Below, in pieces: positions 23,621 to 36,011 of a stretch of 64,000 nucleotides of DNA (within the stretch, counting starts at the first letter, position 1; each line of letters starts with the position of its first letter). Origin of the DNA: Citrus sinensis (taxonomy: Eukaryota > Streptophyta > Magnoliopsida > Sapindales > Rutaceae); contig NC_068556.1 in the NCBI RefSeq assembly GCF_022201045.2, positions 3,760,001 to 3,824,000 on the forward strand. Reading direction: 5' to 3'. The translations under genes and the position numbers were made by a program. Below the pieces are notes generated by a model. It worked only from the letters and a program-made list of their open reading frames with translations. It searched no databases and was not told the DNA's origin.

Positions 23621-25200
23621 TTATTATTATTATTATTGGAGCATAGGATCATAGATCTTAAAGTTTGATTTTTATTAATCCAATTTCTGCAACGTTTGTT
23701 GCAAGGCTCTGCGATATCAATAGATAAAATGCTTGATTCGTACGTCTTTTTTTTTTCTTTTTTTTCCGCTTACAGTACTGCAGAAGTAGTTTCCTCAACT
23801 GTTCTGGCTGTCTCTCTTAACCTCACGGTGTTTCCTTTGCCAATTTGCTCTTTTATTTACGGTCGATTCTGTCACTTTCTCCATTAACTAGCATCACGTG
23901 GCTATTTTTGGGCCTTTGGATTTGTGCGCTTCAAATTCAACGGCTTTGACGTGGCCTATGCAATAATGCCTAAAATAATGTCGGTGTGTGGTCAATTTGT
24001 CACCTTCTCAAGTCCATGCAGTATGTACAAGAGCTGACCACTTGACGGAAAATAAAGAGATTGTTCATTCATTTGTTATGGCCATCTAAGTAATTTCCTT
24101 GAAAGCCAATTAGGCAATAATTTTTTTTAATGAGCGTTCAAAATAATTTTAAAGGGTAAAAATATAAATATATTTATAAAGTTAGAATATAAAATTTGAT
24201 TTTGAATTAATATGATAGTAAATACAAATTCACTATTCAGATAATAATTGATAAGAATTAATAAGGAAAATTGTCAATTTTCTTACACTGAAATCAATAT
24301 CTATCACTTACTCCCTATTATTTTCATAATACCTAATGACTCACTGGTACCATAATTTTACAATATAATCCTTATTTTCAAGTACACTTTATTGATTTAA
24401 CTATAAACTGAATAAATCATATAAATTGAAAATAGAATAAAAGATTTAAATACTAAAAATAACAAATATAAGTTTCAGTATGAATAAAAAATTAATAATA
24501 AGATATTTTTTTATACTTTTTGTTAATTTTGAAAAAAAAATTCTAATAACCATTATTTAATATTTTAAGATAAAATATCAAATAAATAACTCATTTATAT
24601 CTATTTTCGCTTAAATGTTTGTGCTCACATATCTTTGAATACTATACATATAGTTGAAAACAAGTTATATATATTGATTTAAATAAGCAGAAAACTGCCA
24701 AACTCCGAGTTAATAATCCATTATCAAATGACCTCACGAAATAAAATCATATCATCTACCACATCATCAATTTGAATGCAAACTTTATATTGCCCCCATG
24801 TAAGCTTATTACTTATTATAATTGTTTATAATACCTCTACAAGCTCATGAATGATAAAAAGTCATATGTAATGAATAAAGTTGAGATTTTGAAAGTTCAA
24901 AGCATCAAATTTTATTCCTAAAGCCTAAGTGATCATTTGCTTAATCAATAACACCATGTATCGCGCATGTTTTTTTATTTATTAAACTTAAAAATAACAT
25001 TTTCTCTAAAATTATTAATACGTACTAATATTTACATCATATATTGAATATCTGCTATACTCAATACTCACCATTTAATAGAATAGAAGCTTATTTTTAC
25101 TCAATTTTTAATTGGGAATAGAAGTCTTTTCTGGTGACTTAAATTACAGCTCTTAGACATTTGTTCTGCATTTAATTAACAGGAGAGATTCTAATATATA
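23621..25200. other. Intergenic AT-rich DNA, no gene seen
   Basis: Stop-rich in all frames and dominated by A/T runs. Only 23690-24060 is less AT-rich, and it shows no conserved protein. It ends in an imperfect duplication around 25098-25160 and 25213-25272, sharing CAATTTTTAATT and ACTTAAAT(T/C)(A/G)CAGCTCT. Confidence 0.5.
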
Positions 25201-25314
25201 CCCAATTTTTAAACCCAATTTTTAATTAGAAGAAGAAATAGAAATCTGCTATAAGAACTTAAATCGCAGCTCTCACAATGGTAACTTGTGAGAGTTGCAG
25301 TTTACCACTCAACT
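25200..25314 (-). mobile_element. SINE fragment, minus strand, with hairpin head
   Basis: Read on the minus strand from about 25314, the sequence gives GTTGAGTGGTAAACTGC (box A-like), then a hairpin, then GAGCTGCGATTTAAGT at the box B position. The hairpin occupies 25266-25298 with 13-bp arms (one G-T pair) and a 7-base loop. The organisation matches the SINE at 49691. The 3' boundary is unclear and no target duplication was found, so the extent is approximate. Confidence 0.55.
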
Positions 25315-25329
25315 ATTTTAACAGAGTGC

Positions 25330-25671
25330 GCCGCTTCGGCCTTGGCCGAAGTGGTGGGCTGCTGCCCTCACAACACAATGCTTGTGAGGGCAGCGGTTCT
25401 AGCCCCCACAAAGCTTTTGTGGGGGCTAAATGTTCTTTATATTTAAAAAATCCTTCTCCCTTGCGAAATGCAAGTGGAGTATGGACATCCCTTTCCTGTG
25501 AGGGGTTATTTGTCTGGGCATGTACTTCATAGAATTCATTGTAATAATGTAAGTCTCAATCATATATATCTGATTGTAAATATCAGTGTAATATCTCTGC
25601 TACAATAAGCAGTTGTTGTAAATATCTGTGTAATGTAATAATCTGATGATTAATCAGTATTAAAAAAAAAA
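25330..25671 (+). mobile_element. tRNA-derived SINE with three stem-loops in the head
   Basis: A 342-bp element flanked by the perfect 10-bp duplication AACAGAGTGC (25320-25329 and 25672-25681), ending in an A12 tail. The head contains three near-perfect hairpins: 25331-25354 (11-bp arms, loop TT), 25361-25394 (13-bp arms) and 25400-25428 (13-bp arms, loop GCT). AGTGGTGGGCTG sits at the box A position and GCGGTTCTAGCCCC at the box B position. The body motif TGCAAGTGGAGTATGGACAT recurs as ATGAGTGGAGTAGGCATCCC in the SINE at 26121, so they are related. The 84-codon open frame over the head is not a gene. Confidence 0.85.
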
Positions 25672-26120
25672 AACAGAGTGCTTTGAAAATACCATCTGAT
25701 ATATCTAACACAAACAACTTTATATAATACACGCTGTCATACATGTTATGACATGCGTGGCAAGCTCCCATTATAGGAAGCTCAGCTGTAGCTCGAAAGC
25801 CCCTAATAAGAACTCATCATTAACATAATAGCCAATCGCACACTATAATAACGTACGCGAGGGCGTGCACAAGATCAGCTTGCTCTAAAATTGTTCATAA
25901 CAACAATACTTTATGAGATAACAATCACATAAAAAGACAAGCCAAAACAAAACAAAACAAGACCGACACGAAAGTAATGTCGGTGTTCCGATTACTTAGA
26001 CCTCTCTATATTACAATTTATGGATTATGTAAATCTGTATTAAAGGGGAAAATAAAGGAAAAAAAATAAAAGAAAAGGTCTATGTAGTACTATCTAAAGG
26101 TCTGTATCAATCACCAATGG

Positions 26121-26434
26121 CCTTTGGTTCAATGAGAGAAGTCTTATACTTATAATATCGAGTGTAACGATTCGAGCCTCCACAAGAGTATTATGGAAGT
26201 TATTTTCAGTTTTTTCTTAATTATTAATTAATTGAGTGTAGACAGTTTCTCCCTTACAAAATATGAGTGGAGTAGGCATCCCTCGAATATTAGAGAGTGT
26301 TTAAAATATTTAAACAAATACTTCAATAAATTAATGTATGGTGGTGATCTCAGTTGTTTAATATAATTATAAATATTATAATTATAATGTTAATATCAAT
26401 AACCATATCTGTATAACATAATTAAAAAAAAAAA
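26121..26434 (+). mobile_element. tRNA-derived SINE, plus strand
   Basis: About 314 bp with box A-like TTTGGTTCAATGAG and box B-like CGATTCGAGCCTCC, ending in an A11 tail. It is flanked by an imperfect duplication, GGTCTGTATCAATCACCAAT at 26099 and GGGTCGATATCAATCAATGG at 26435. The central CTCCCTTACAAAATATGAGT and CCTCGAATATTAGAGAG segments match the bodies of the SINEs at 25330 and 49691. The A-to-B spacer of this copy lacks the strong hairpin seen in those two. Confidence 0.8.
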
Positions 26435-26601
26435 GGGTCGATATCAATCAATGGGATGATATTTATTTAATCGAGATAAAAACGGATTCAAAAAGTTTAG
26501 GTCAAAGACATAAACATCCTTCATATCTAAGATTTCATTGGCCTCGAATGGAGGACATTATTGTCAAATCAAATTGTCCCTACAAGCACTAATCGATCAG
26601 G

Positions 26602-26610
26602 TTAGGGTTT
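26602..26610 (+). promoter_or_regulatory. Telo-box in CWF21 gene promoter or leader
   Basis: TTAGGGTTT (reverse of AAACCCTAA) lies in CAGGTTAGGGTTTCGCTC, immediately before the pyrimidine-rich probable start region. Telo-boxes are common near starts of plant genes for translation and RNA-processing factors. A leader intron is likely at 26717-26874 (donor CTG/GTGCG, acceptor TTCGTTAG directly before the ATG). Confidence 0.6.
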
Positions 26611-26874
26611 CGCTCTTTCTCTGAATTGCCGAAACGAAGAATCACCGAGTTAAGGGGAAAGAAGATAACACTAAATCAATCAGATATCACGTTTCATATC
26701 AACCGATTAATCACTGGTGCGTTTTGTTTTCTTTCCAATTGTTCTATTCTCGTGCTTTTATTTGTGAGATTTTTTTTTCTCCGATCGAAATATCACATGC
26801 ATCGGGATCTTGAAATTCAAGATCTATAAATTCATTTTTGCTGAAGATTGAGAATTGTTTTGTATTTTCGTTAG

Positions 26875-29800
26875 ATGTATAACGGAATCGGCTTACAGAC
26901 CCCGAGGGGGTCCGGAACCAACGGATACATACAAACGAACAAGTTTTTTGTGAAGGCCAAAACAGGTCGGGTTACCGACAGCGTCAAGGGATTCGAAGCG
27001 GGTCAGGGAACGGCTGGAGTCACCAGAAAACCGAACCAGGAGATCCTCGAGCATGAGCGTAAGCGCCAGATTCAACTCAAATTGGTGGTGCTCGAAGACA
27101 AACTCGTTGATCAGGGTTACACTGAGGCTGAAATTGCCGAGAAGCTTGAGGAGGCTCGGAAGACTCTTGAAGTCGCCTCAGCTTCAGCGGAAAGTGGTGG
27201 GCCTGCCGCTGATGCAAAGTAAGTAATTCTTGCTATAAATAATAAGATACATACAAATTTTCATTCTTGAGGTGACATGATATGATTGGAACAGTGAAAA
27301 ATAACAAGTACAGTTCAAGTACTCATACCACTTCAGTTTGTAGAGATGTCTTTTTGTAGACATTTTTTCATGTGTGTAACTTTTAAGCGTGTCAGTTTTA
27401 TTTATTTTCACTGCTATAATATTATGAATGGTTAGTTTTCTTGTGCGTTGTTTTATATGTGTGATAAAGCAATTGGTATGTTTTTAGTATGTGCTGCTTG
27501 TGTTTGAAGTTTGAAGCATGTATAATTAGGGAACCTGCAATTTTGCCTCTCCTTTCGGCTGCAAGGGGATTGTTGAATCACTTCCTTGATGGCTTTGTTC
27601 TGGAGGCATATATGTAATTCAGAATGGGATTCATTAAAGGGGAATTAATTTTTTTCTAATTTCCCTTACTCTTGTTTCTTGGAAATTCCTTCGTCTTTGT
27701 AATAGTTGTTCCATTTTCAGCTTTATTTTACACTTGAGATTTCTGTTACCCGAGTTATTTTACTTGATTAATCATGTCTTCTCAGTAGGAAATTTTTGTA
27801 TAGGTTACCTAGGAATTAACTTCTAATTTTCTCCTTGCTTGTTCAGGGTATCAGAAACAGAGACCCATAAAATTGCTGCTAGAAAGGAGAAACAAATGGA
27901 AATGTTTAGAGCTGCACTTGGTATAGGTACGATTGAAGCTAGTGAACAAGGGGCTGAAGGAAGTGATGTTGCACCAAGAAATGGTCGAAAGAATGCTTCC
28001 AATGATGATGGTAAGTGGCATGAGAAAAGCGAACATGCCTTTTTGGATAGAGAGAATGTTCGGAAGAGACGTGTGATAGAAGAGGGGGAAATTGTGGAGG
28101 ACGATCAGAAAAAGACTGTTAAAGATGAGAAAATTAAGAAGGATGAGACCAGGCACCATAAGGGTAATGGCAGAAAGAGAAGACATGGAGACGATTCTTC
28201 TGATTCTGATAGCAGCAGTAAGCATGCAAGAAGGATGCCCAAGAAGAATCGTAAGGTTAGCCAGAGGAGTGAGAGTGAAAGTGACAGTGACAGTGATAGT
28301 GAAAGCCCTAAGAAAAGTAGGAACTCTTCAAAGAAGCACAAGAAAAGCAGACAACATTCTAGTGATGGTTCAGATAATTCTTCTTCTGATGACGCTGGTA
28401 GCAGTAAGCATGCAAGAGCGGTGCCAAAGAAGAATCGTAAGGTTAGCCTGAGAAGTGATAGTGAAAGTGACAGTGACAGTGATGGTGAAAGCCCTAAGAA
28501 AAGGAGGAACTCTTCGAAGAAGCACAAGAAAAGCAGAAAACATTCTAGTGATAGTTCAGATTATTCTTCTTCTGATGACACTGGTAAGGTTAGTTCCATG
28601 AAGGAAGTTGAGAAATATGGAAAAAGTCATAGGAGACATGATTCGGATAATGGTTCTGATTTTGATGAAGATTCATCTAAGCACAGGACTCGGAAGGGGA
28701 GTAGGCATGTGAAAGCAAGTGTACGTCATGATTCTGAGGATGATTTTGATAATGGTATTGGTATGGAAAAGGATAAAAGTCATCTTGAGAAAAGGGGCAA
28801 TCAGCTGGGTGGAAGCCGCAGAGGGGAGCGAGAAAATTTTGACTTAAGGTCTCACCAAAAGAGCAACTATGATAGTTATGGGAAAAACAGGCGAGGCTAT
28901 GATGTTGATGATGCAGATGTGATAAAGAGGAGATCGAGAAGGAATGACACTGATGATGACAGTGGCAATAAAATTGAGAAGCGCAGGATAAGTAGGAGGC
29001 ATAATTCTGATAATGAAAACTCAGATTCCAGCTATGGGAGGAAAAATTATAAAGCATCCCTTGGAAGGCCTGAAGCGATCGAAAATGAGTCTCCTTTGGA
29101 CAATAGCAATAGAAATAGGAGTGAGTCTGACAAGGGAAGTGGTGACGGAGATTCAGACAGCAGTGCAAGTGATTACGGACGTAAGAAAAGTGGAAAGAAC
29201 CGTGTGGGTGAAAACAGAACTGGAAGTGGAAATGGTATGAGTGGTAGAAGTGGACGAAGTGATCATGGGTACAGTCCTGCTGGAAGTGACAGGAAAAGAG
29301 AAAGAAATGGTCGAAAAGATGACGATATGTTAGACGCACTGAGGAAATTAGAGGAGCGAAGTCTGTACCAGTATGAAAGAGATGCTGCAGATATGGGAAG
29401 GTCTACCTATGAACATCAGGAAATGAGGATGGCCAAGAGGAAGTATGATGAGGCAAACAGGGAGGAGCGACCAGAAGCAAGGTTAAGGAGTAGTATTGTT
29501 GGGAAGGATGCAATGCACGAAGGCCATCATGCAGATGCAAAACCGGAGTCTGAATTGAACGCCAGACCACGTGGGAATGAGGATGGTCGTAGGGGGGATG
29601 ATGAAGATTCCAAAGAGCATGCAGGGTTTAGAAGGCAAAACATGGATGAAGAGGAGGCTAGAGGGGGAAGGCATCGGAGAGCTGAAGAACACAAATATGG
29701 AAGGCACGGAAAGGATCATGAAGAGCTGCAGCGAGAAAGTCAAAGGCATGGAAGAGGGGAGGAAGAAGAGCGAGGAAGTCGAAGGCATGGGAGAGGGGAG

Positions 29801-30055
29801 GAAGAAGAGCGAGGAAGTCGAAGGCTTGGAAGAGGGGAGGAAGAAGAGCGGCGTAGTCGAAGGCATGGGAGAGGGGATGAAGAAGAGAGGCGTAGTCGAA
29901 AGCATGGGAGAGGGGAGGGAGAAGTGCAAGAAAGTAAGGGAAATGAGCTGGACAAACAAGCGGATTACTCCAAGAGAGTTAGATATGATGATTCTCGGTC
30001 AAGTGAGAGAAGGAGGTATGCGTACAAGCATGAAGATGATCGGGGCAGACGTTGA
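26875..30055 (+). CDS. CWF21-domain, SRRM2/CWC21-like pre-mRNA splicing protein
   Basis: Exons 26875-27218 and 27847-30055 join in frame across a 628-bp GT..AG intron to give 850 residues. The N-terminus [20 protein letters not shown], with [10 protein letters not shown], is the highly conserved end shared by yeast Cwc21 and human SRRM2. Residues ~60-105 are the cwf21 helical domain ([20 protein letters not shown] ... [20 protein letters not shown]), which in yeast contacts Prp8 and Snu114 in the spliceosome. Exon 2 opens [20 protein letters not shown], and the rest is a long disordered Ser/Arg/Lys/Asp-rich tail. A 62-residue duplication begins at 28214 and 28400 ([13 protein letters not shown] / [13 protein letters not shown]). 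Five 13-residue units [13 protein letters not shown] lie at 29744-29938. Nuclear location is expected. The start ATG directly follows a probable leader acceptor. Confidence 0.95.
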
Positions 30056-31748
30056 GACTGAAGCAGCTATCTGATATCTGCTGTATTGCTGGTGAGTTTA
30101 TTTCTGTTGTTGGAACTTACTTTTTTATGCTTCTATTGACGAAAAGGTTTTAAATTTCTTTTAGAAAGTAAATTGAGATTTTACAAGTTGTTTTATCTTT
30201 GTATGTTTAAGCCTGTAAATACCAATAATTAGCATAGTCTGTTATTATAAGTATAGACAGACCTAAGCTGATGTCTCCAGTTGCCTTTATTATCTCACAT
30301 AAATTTGCAATACATAATGGCATGGGAAATTGCTTTCGTAATGCAGAGAAAGAAAATGGAACCTGTATGTCATGCTGTTAATTGAAAGGCATGCTAACTA
30401 CACATAAAGCTTGGGTATTTGTGAATTTTAGCATCTAAGCATCTTGGATTTGCATAGACATGCCTGAATGACTATGATGGTGTGGCCTCTCTAGGTGTTT
30501 TTCGTCAGCCTACCTAGACTGATTAACTTTTGTACAAAGAATAAAATTGATGGCAGGATAGATTCATGGTCACATCTGAACTTAAATTGTTATTTAATTT
30601 TATTTTGTATGCGTCTTTTATGAAAACAAAGATGAAATTGATTAATACAATAATGCCAGGCAAAAGTCTATGATTGTTTTATTATGCTACTTGCTCCCTC
30701 TGATTGCCAGTAAATCAGTTATTACAGGCTTGCTAGATCAATGCTGACAAGATAGGCAAATCTCCAAGCTAAACCAGCTTGCTGAAGTTATGGAAGGGGG
30801 AAGTCCTGCTACATGAATTGGCAGATATGATTGGTGGTGTTTGTGCGGGGTTCTCTCGTACAGGTTTATGCATTGGGATGGGAGTATTTGCAATTTTGGT
30901 CTGGATTTGTATTTGCTCGGTTCGTGTTCTGGAAAACATATATAGTAGTAGTCGGTATATCACAGTGTTAGAAGACCATAATTTACCTTTTGTATTTCCG
31001 TGAATGAATTATTACTTTGTTTTTGCCGCTGACTAGATGATCGACCCCTGTTTATTTTAATGTTTTATATCAAGGATTTATTAGGAAAATATTTAAGTCC
31101 TACAGGCAGAAACTCTGGGGAAGAGTTTCCGTTAAAAGAAAGATTGGGGTGTGAATTTTGGTTTTGAAATTTGTTTACGTAAGTGTGGAGGATTGTTATT
31201 TTGATTTTCAAGAAGACGAAGGGGAAAACGAAGCTGAAGGAAGAAACGCTTGATCCTAAGCCAACGTTATCGGTTAATGCAGCGGAGAAATTTGTGTAAA
31301 GACTCTTTTGAAATGTCTGGCAATAATTACAGCCATGACTTAAAAGTTGAAAGTAATTTTCCTTTACAATTTGTTTGATGAAAATTTTATGTTCTGCTTG
31401 CTTGCTACTTACTATGATTATATTTGAAGGGTGCGTTGACTATGTTAAAATAAAATGAGTAATTAACAAACATGATATAACAATATTTTAATACCGTGAG
31501 AAGTTCTAATACCCTAGTAACAAAAATGTCATATTTGCTGAACAATACGATCTTTTTTAATCCAAAATTAGAGCTTTTATTTCAATATTTAGAGCAACAC
31601 CACGAAGAGGGTTGAGTTGCACGGTCTACAAATCAGGAACAAATATAGCTACATAAGCATAAAATAGCATCGCATACATCCAAAATATATACTATCAAAT
31701 TACAACTGCGGTCTGGCAGGGAAGAGCTTTTAAATATAATAATTACAA
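30056..31748. other. Convergent intergenic region between CWF21 and VPE genes
   Basis: Probably holds the CWF21 3' untranslated region. A donor-like GCTG/GTGAGT at about 30092 and an acceptor-like TTACAG/GCTTGC near 30728 suggest a possible 3'-UTR intron. An open stretch at 30779-31003 begins at a non-ATG codon and matches no family. The VPE 3' untranslated region enters from the right. Confidence 0.5.
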
Positions 31749-31834
31749 GGAAGCAATCACCAGCCAAATGAAAATAGACATTGCCATAAATGGAAGCAAT
31801 CATCAGCCAAATGAAAATAGATATTGCCATATTG
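31749..31834 (-). repeat. 43-bp tandem duplication in the VPE 3' untranslated region
   Basis: Two direct 43-bp units (31749-31791 and 31792-31834) read GGAAGCAATCA(C/T)CAGCCAAA followed by TGAAAATAGA(C/T)ATTGCCAT. They lie 70-150 bases beyond the VPE stop codon, so they are probably in its mRNA tail. Confidence 0.8.
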
Positions 31835-31901
31835 GCGACTATAATGAAAACTAACATATTTCAAGAACTGGCTTATGATATTCGCACAGTTCTCGGCTTC
31901 T

Positions 31902-34900
31902 TTATGCACTGAATCCTTTGTCGAGAGAACTCCAAGGACCAGAAGGAATATTTTCACAGGCTTGTGCTGATGCTTCCGCCATCTTCTCTTTCCCAATTCC
32001 TGTATTACAGATGTTTGCAAGAGAACGCATGTGCTTCATTCCATATTGCGATAGAGCTCCACAGTGCGACTCAAAAGTCCTCACCTGCACAGAGGAATAG
32101 ACAGAAAAGAACCTTGTTAATGATATTTTAAGTGTTGTCAAGGGATTAAAAAATACAAGAATTGATGATCAGGAATTTTACCAGTGATTTGAGGCAGCCC
32201 CAGTCATCAACAAGAGGCTGACCAGCAGGTCGAACAGTGTTCAAGATCTCTGGACCTTTCTCAATTCCAAATAAGAGCTTTCCAATAAGTTTGATGCTGT
32301 GGTCTACATGCATTCTATGAGACATTGCTTCAAAAAACTGCTTCTGAGCTTCAGCCTTCCTAGGAGTGCCCTCAGGTGCCTTGCGGTACTATTAAAGTAA
32401 CGGATAGGCAAAGTGAGGTATATTCTTAAGTAGAAAGGAGAAAATTTTCAGACATACTGCAGAAAGGGTCGCTATTTTACAATTCACCCCCCCCCCCCCC
32501 CCCCCCCCCAAAAAAAAATCTATTTAGGGCGTTCTGACTGTTATTTCCACAGGTAACATAGCAGGGTAACCAAAACTTCCACATCTCAAGCAAATAGAAA
32601 CAACATGTTCTATAGGGGTTTTGTACCCAATGGCCAATGGACTCTGCTTATACTGCTTTGGGTATAATAGAGAACTGGCATACCTAAAAATGGTTCCAAA
32701 ATTCTTAATATCAAGCTACTACCATGCTTTGTTACATCACTAACCTCTTTTCCTAATTCCAACTTAACCAATCATAAGACCCTTATACAGTTTACACCAA
32801 CCTCAACAACGAGATGACAAACTTTCAAACCCATGTTGAACATAGAATTGTGATCCATCCCCACATTGGGGATTGAAAAAGTAAATGAATAAAATACGCT
32901 AGAGAGGCAGCATTCAATTTAATGAGCTATGTGCATTGTTGGATACATACCTTGTCCCAGAAATGCAAGAGATCGGCATCTCGCTGGTTAACAGCTTTAG
33001 ATGCTGGCCTTAAGGAGTTCTCATCCACAAAAGTGTAGTTATCATTTGCAGGATTTGTACCCAAGTACGTGAAGAGATTGTTCTTGCTAAGACCGATATC
33101 ACCATATTGCATGACATGAGAGCCATACGAATTGTAACTAGCAGTCCTTGTTTTAACCTGAAATTTCGAAAATCAAAAAAACTGATTTTAGCGGTTATCA
33201 AAACAAGCAGGTAAGAGCAGGATCTAGGATTCTTAAAAAGCCAACTGTTACTAATTTTATTTGCACTGAGTTAACCATTATCTGTGTATAATGAACATCG
33301 ATGAAGTAATAAAGTCTCAATGAGATCTTACCAGTTCATACTGCTGGTGAAGAGTTTCTGTCCGCAAGTTGTGTATGTCACTGTGCAAAGGTCAAAATAT
33401 TAAAATTCACCCAAAAAAAAAAAAAAAGGCACACGCACACACTGCTTCTCTAGGAAAAAAACTGCACAAAATGATAAATTTTTAGAAAAGTTTTGTTCAG
33501 TAAGTTAATAAATCCGGTCAAACCAGTACTTTTCTTCTATTTTCAGAGATTACAGAAGACAGACATAGACATGTTGTTACTCAAGGAAACAGAAAAATGT
33601 TGCCAAAGTGAAATAAATAAAATCATAAATGTTGTCATACCTGTCCTCCATCCAAGCAATACTATACAAGTCACCCAAACAAGTGCTATATTCAGGGGGA
33701 GGACCAGGAATCTCTCCAGGACAATAGGTCCCCCAACTGCTCTCTTCAGCATTTGAAGCTGTGGTTGCATAGATATTTAAGCCCTCAGGAAGAAGACCCT
33801 CAAAGATACTTCCAGATTCACAGGCTTCGAGATAAAATACCTAAATTTTTTGATATTGAAACCAACAAAAATTTCAATTTGCCAAGACTTTTATCGAAAT
33901 AGAACACATGTCAAATGGCAGTTCACCAATTACTTACCAAGCTTTTGTAGTTCCCAGAAGCATGCTTCTTTTTTAAGACATCGATCAGTTCATCAGCATA
34001 TATGTATCGACTGGTGGGCATCCCTAAAATAGATCACAAAACAGGTGAACTAAGAAGTCAATTTTACAACAGAAGTTTAAAAATAGTGTCGGTTATAACA
34101 TATATATCCACTCTGTTGAAAAAATAAGGTAGGATATTTCAAGTAAAACCAATACACTTTTAACCTTCTGAGTAACCAATTTTTACATGAGTCATGTTGG
34201 CCTAGGCTTCAAACAACATGCAACAGCATAACAACACAATCAAATTTTTATTCCCAGTAAAATCACAAATATGAAAATAAATAAATAATAATAATAATAA
34301 TAATAGAAGAATTTGTTTATATACATAGCTTGCACCGCAAGTGATGTGGCATCTGACGTTGCAAGATTGACACCCTATTGATAAATGATAAAATCAACCA
34401 AAACTTAAACATGACCATTAATGATTGGTGATTCATCACTTGAGATACAAACTATGAATCCCGACTCAGTAAATATAATATTACCATAAAAGAAATGCCT
34501 TTAGTGGTTAAAGAAAATAATTTTGAATCTTTAAACCATGTGAGACGTTCTCTAACAGGGTTTTTCTAGTGACAGTCATATACCACCAAAACCGGTTTGA
34601 TTTGGGCCAAAAGAAAAAAAGATAATCCAATTCTATGGTGTCTATTTTCTAAAAATCACTTCAGAATCAAAATCAAGTTTTATGACACGCGCTGAACTAA
34701 AACCAGAAATTGACCATAAGATGGAAGAAATCCAAGCCCAAGGACCACCACCATCTAATTCGGGTAACTACAGCCACTATTCAAACAGCACAAAAAAAAC
34801 ACATACAATATAAGACAGAGTGGGGAACTTATGAAGAATCGTGGCTACTAACCTAGCACCCCAGGGCCACCATGATCTGAGTAGAATATGAAAATATGAT

Positions 34901-35972
34901 CATTGGGGCCGCTATCCACAACCTTCCCACTGCCCCCTGTAAGAGCTGTTTTATTTCCCAGGATAACAGCAAAAAAGTTTTCAACAGTAACATCTTCCCC
35001 CGTGTAATCCTGCCACATGAAAGAAGAAACCATGAAAAAAATAATAGTAGTAGTAGTAATAAAGAACTTTATCACATATTCAGATGGTTGATCTTTGATG
35101 CAATAGTGAGAATAGGAATACAAACTCCTATACAACTCTACCCATACGAACGGATGTGACATTATTATATCACTATCATATGTTCCCCACTATTTATTTG
35201 CTTTTATTTCTTTGAAAAATTGCCACAACATGTTATATGAGTAGAGTTTGTAGAGGATTATGTAAACCTAGAATTACTCTTGAGGGAAAGAGACCTTTGG
35301 AACTCCTTTGTAAACATCATCGCCATGGGGGTGGTTAATGATGACTCCAGGCCTTGGGTTCTCTTCATTGAAAGCGATGTCATCATACATGAAAACAATA
35401 ATATTTTCATCCTTCAGCCCACCTTTCCTCAAGAGTTGATAAGCATGACAAATATCAGCCTGAAATAGAAATAAAATAAAATAAATACAAAAAATGATTT
35501 ATGAAGCTCTACACAGAATATGATTATGACATCAATAGACAGTATAATATGCTGAAATTCATAATTAGAAAGCATGTATATATAGAGAGAGAGTCCTTCT
35601 TTGTTGAGGACATCCTCACTTTAACAAAATAAGATATCACTAAAATACGAAAAAACATATATTTCAATCTATTAGTATATTGAAATTTTTATTTTTATTT
35701 TTTGTCTTTTGCTGGCATTCTCACCTTAACAAAGTAAGAATGCCCTCTCTCTATATATATATGAAAAGTGGACTTGATAGGAAATCAAATCCCCTAACAG
35801 CAATATTTACATCAAGCGGCTTACACAAAAGGTGCAAATACAGTTACCCACTTATTTAAAGTAAGAAATCTTGCCTCTGATTCATACAATCATTGACAGT
35901 GTACACAAACAATTGTCACTCACAGGCAAATCACAAAAGTTTCACTTGAGATGATGAATAAATAAATGAAAG

Positions 35973-36011
<39 letters not shown>

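Noticed and set aside
25278-25532. 84-codon open frame with Cys- and Gly-rich sequence
   Set aside because: It covers the hairpin head of a SINE with a clear target duplication and A tail. The frame is a by-product of the GC-rich stems.
28105-29959. Long minus-strand open frames opposite the CWF21 exon 2
   Set aside because: They are leucine/serine-rich mirror images of the GA/AG-rich Ser/Arg/Asp coding strand. They have no start context or family resemblance.
30779-31003. 74-codon open frame with a hydrophobic middle
   Set aside because: It starts at a non-ATG codon, shows no family similarity and lies where the CWF21 3' untranslated region is expected.
34490-34580. Possible SINE head (TTTAGTGGTTAAAGAAAATA)
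   Set aside because: No convincing box B, A tail or target duplication around it in VPE intron 3.
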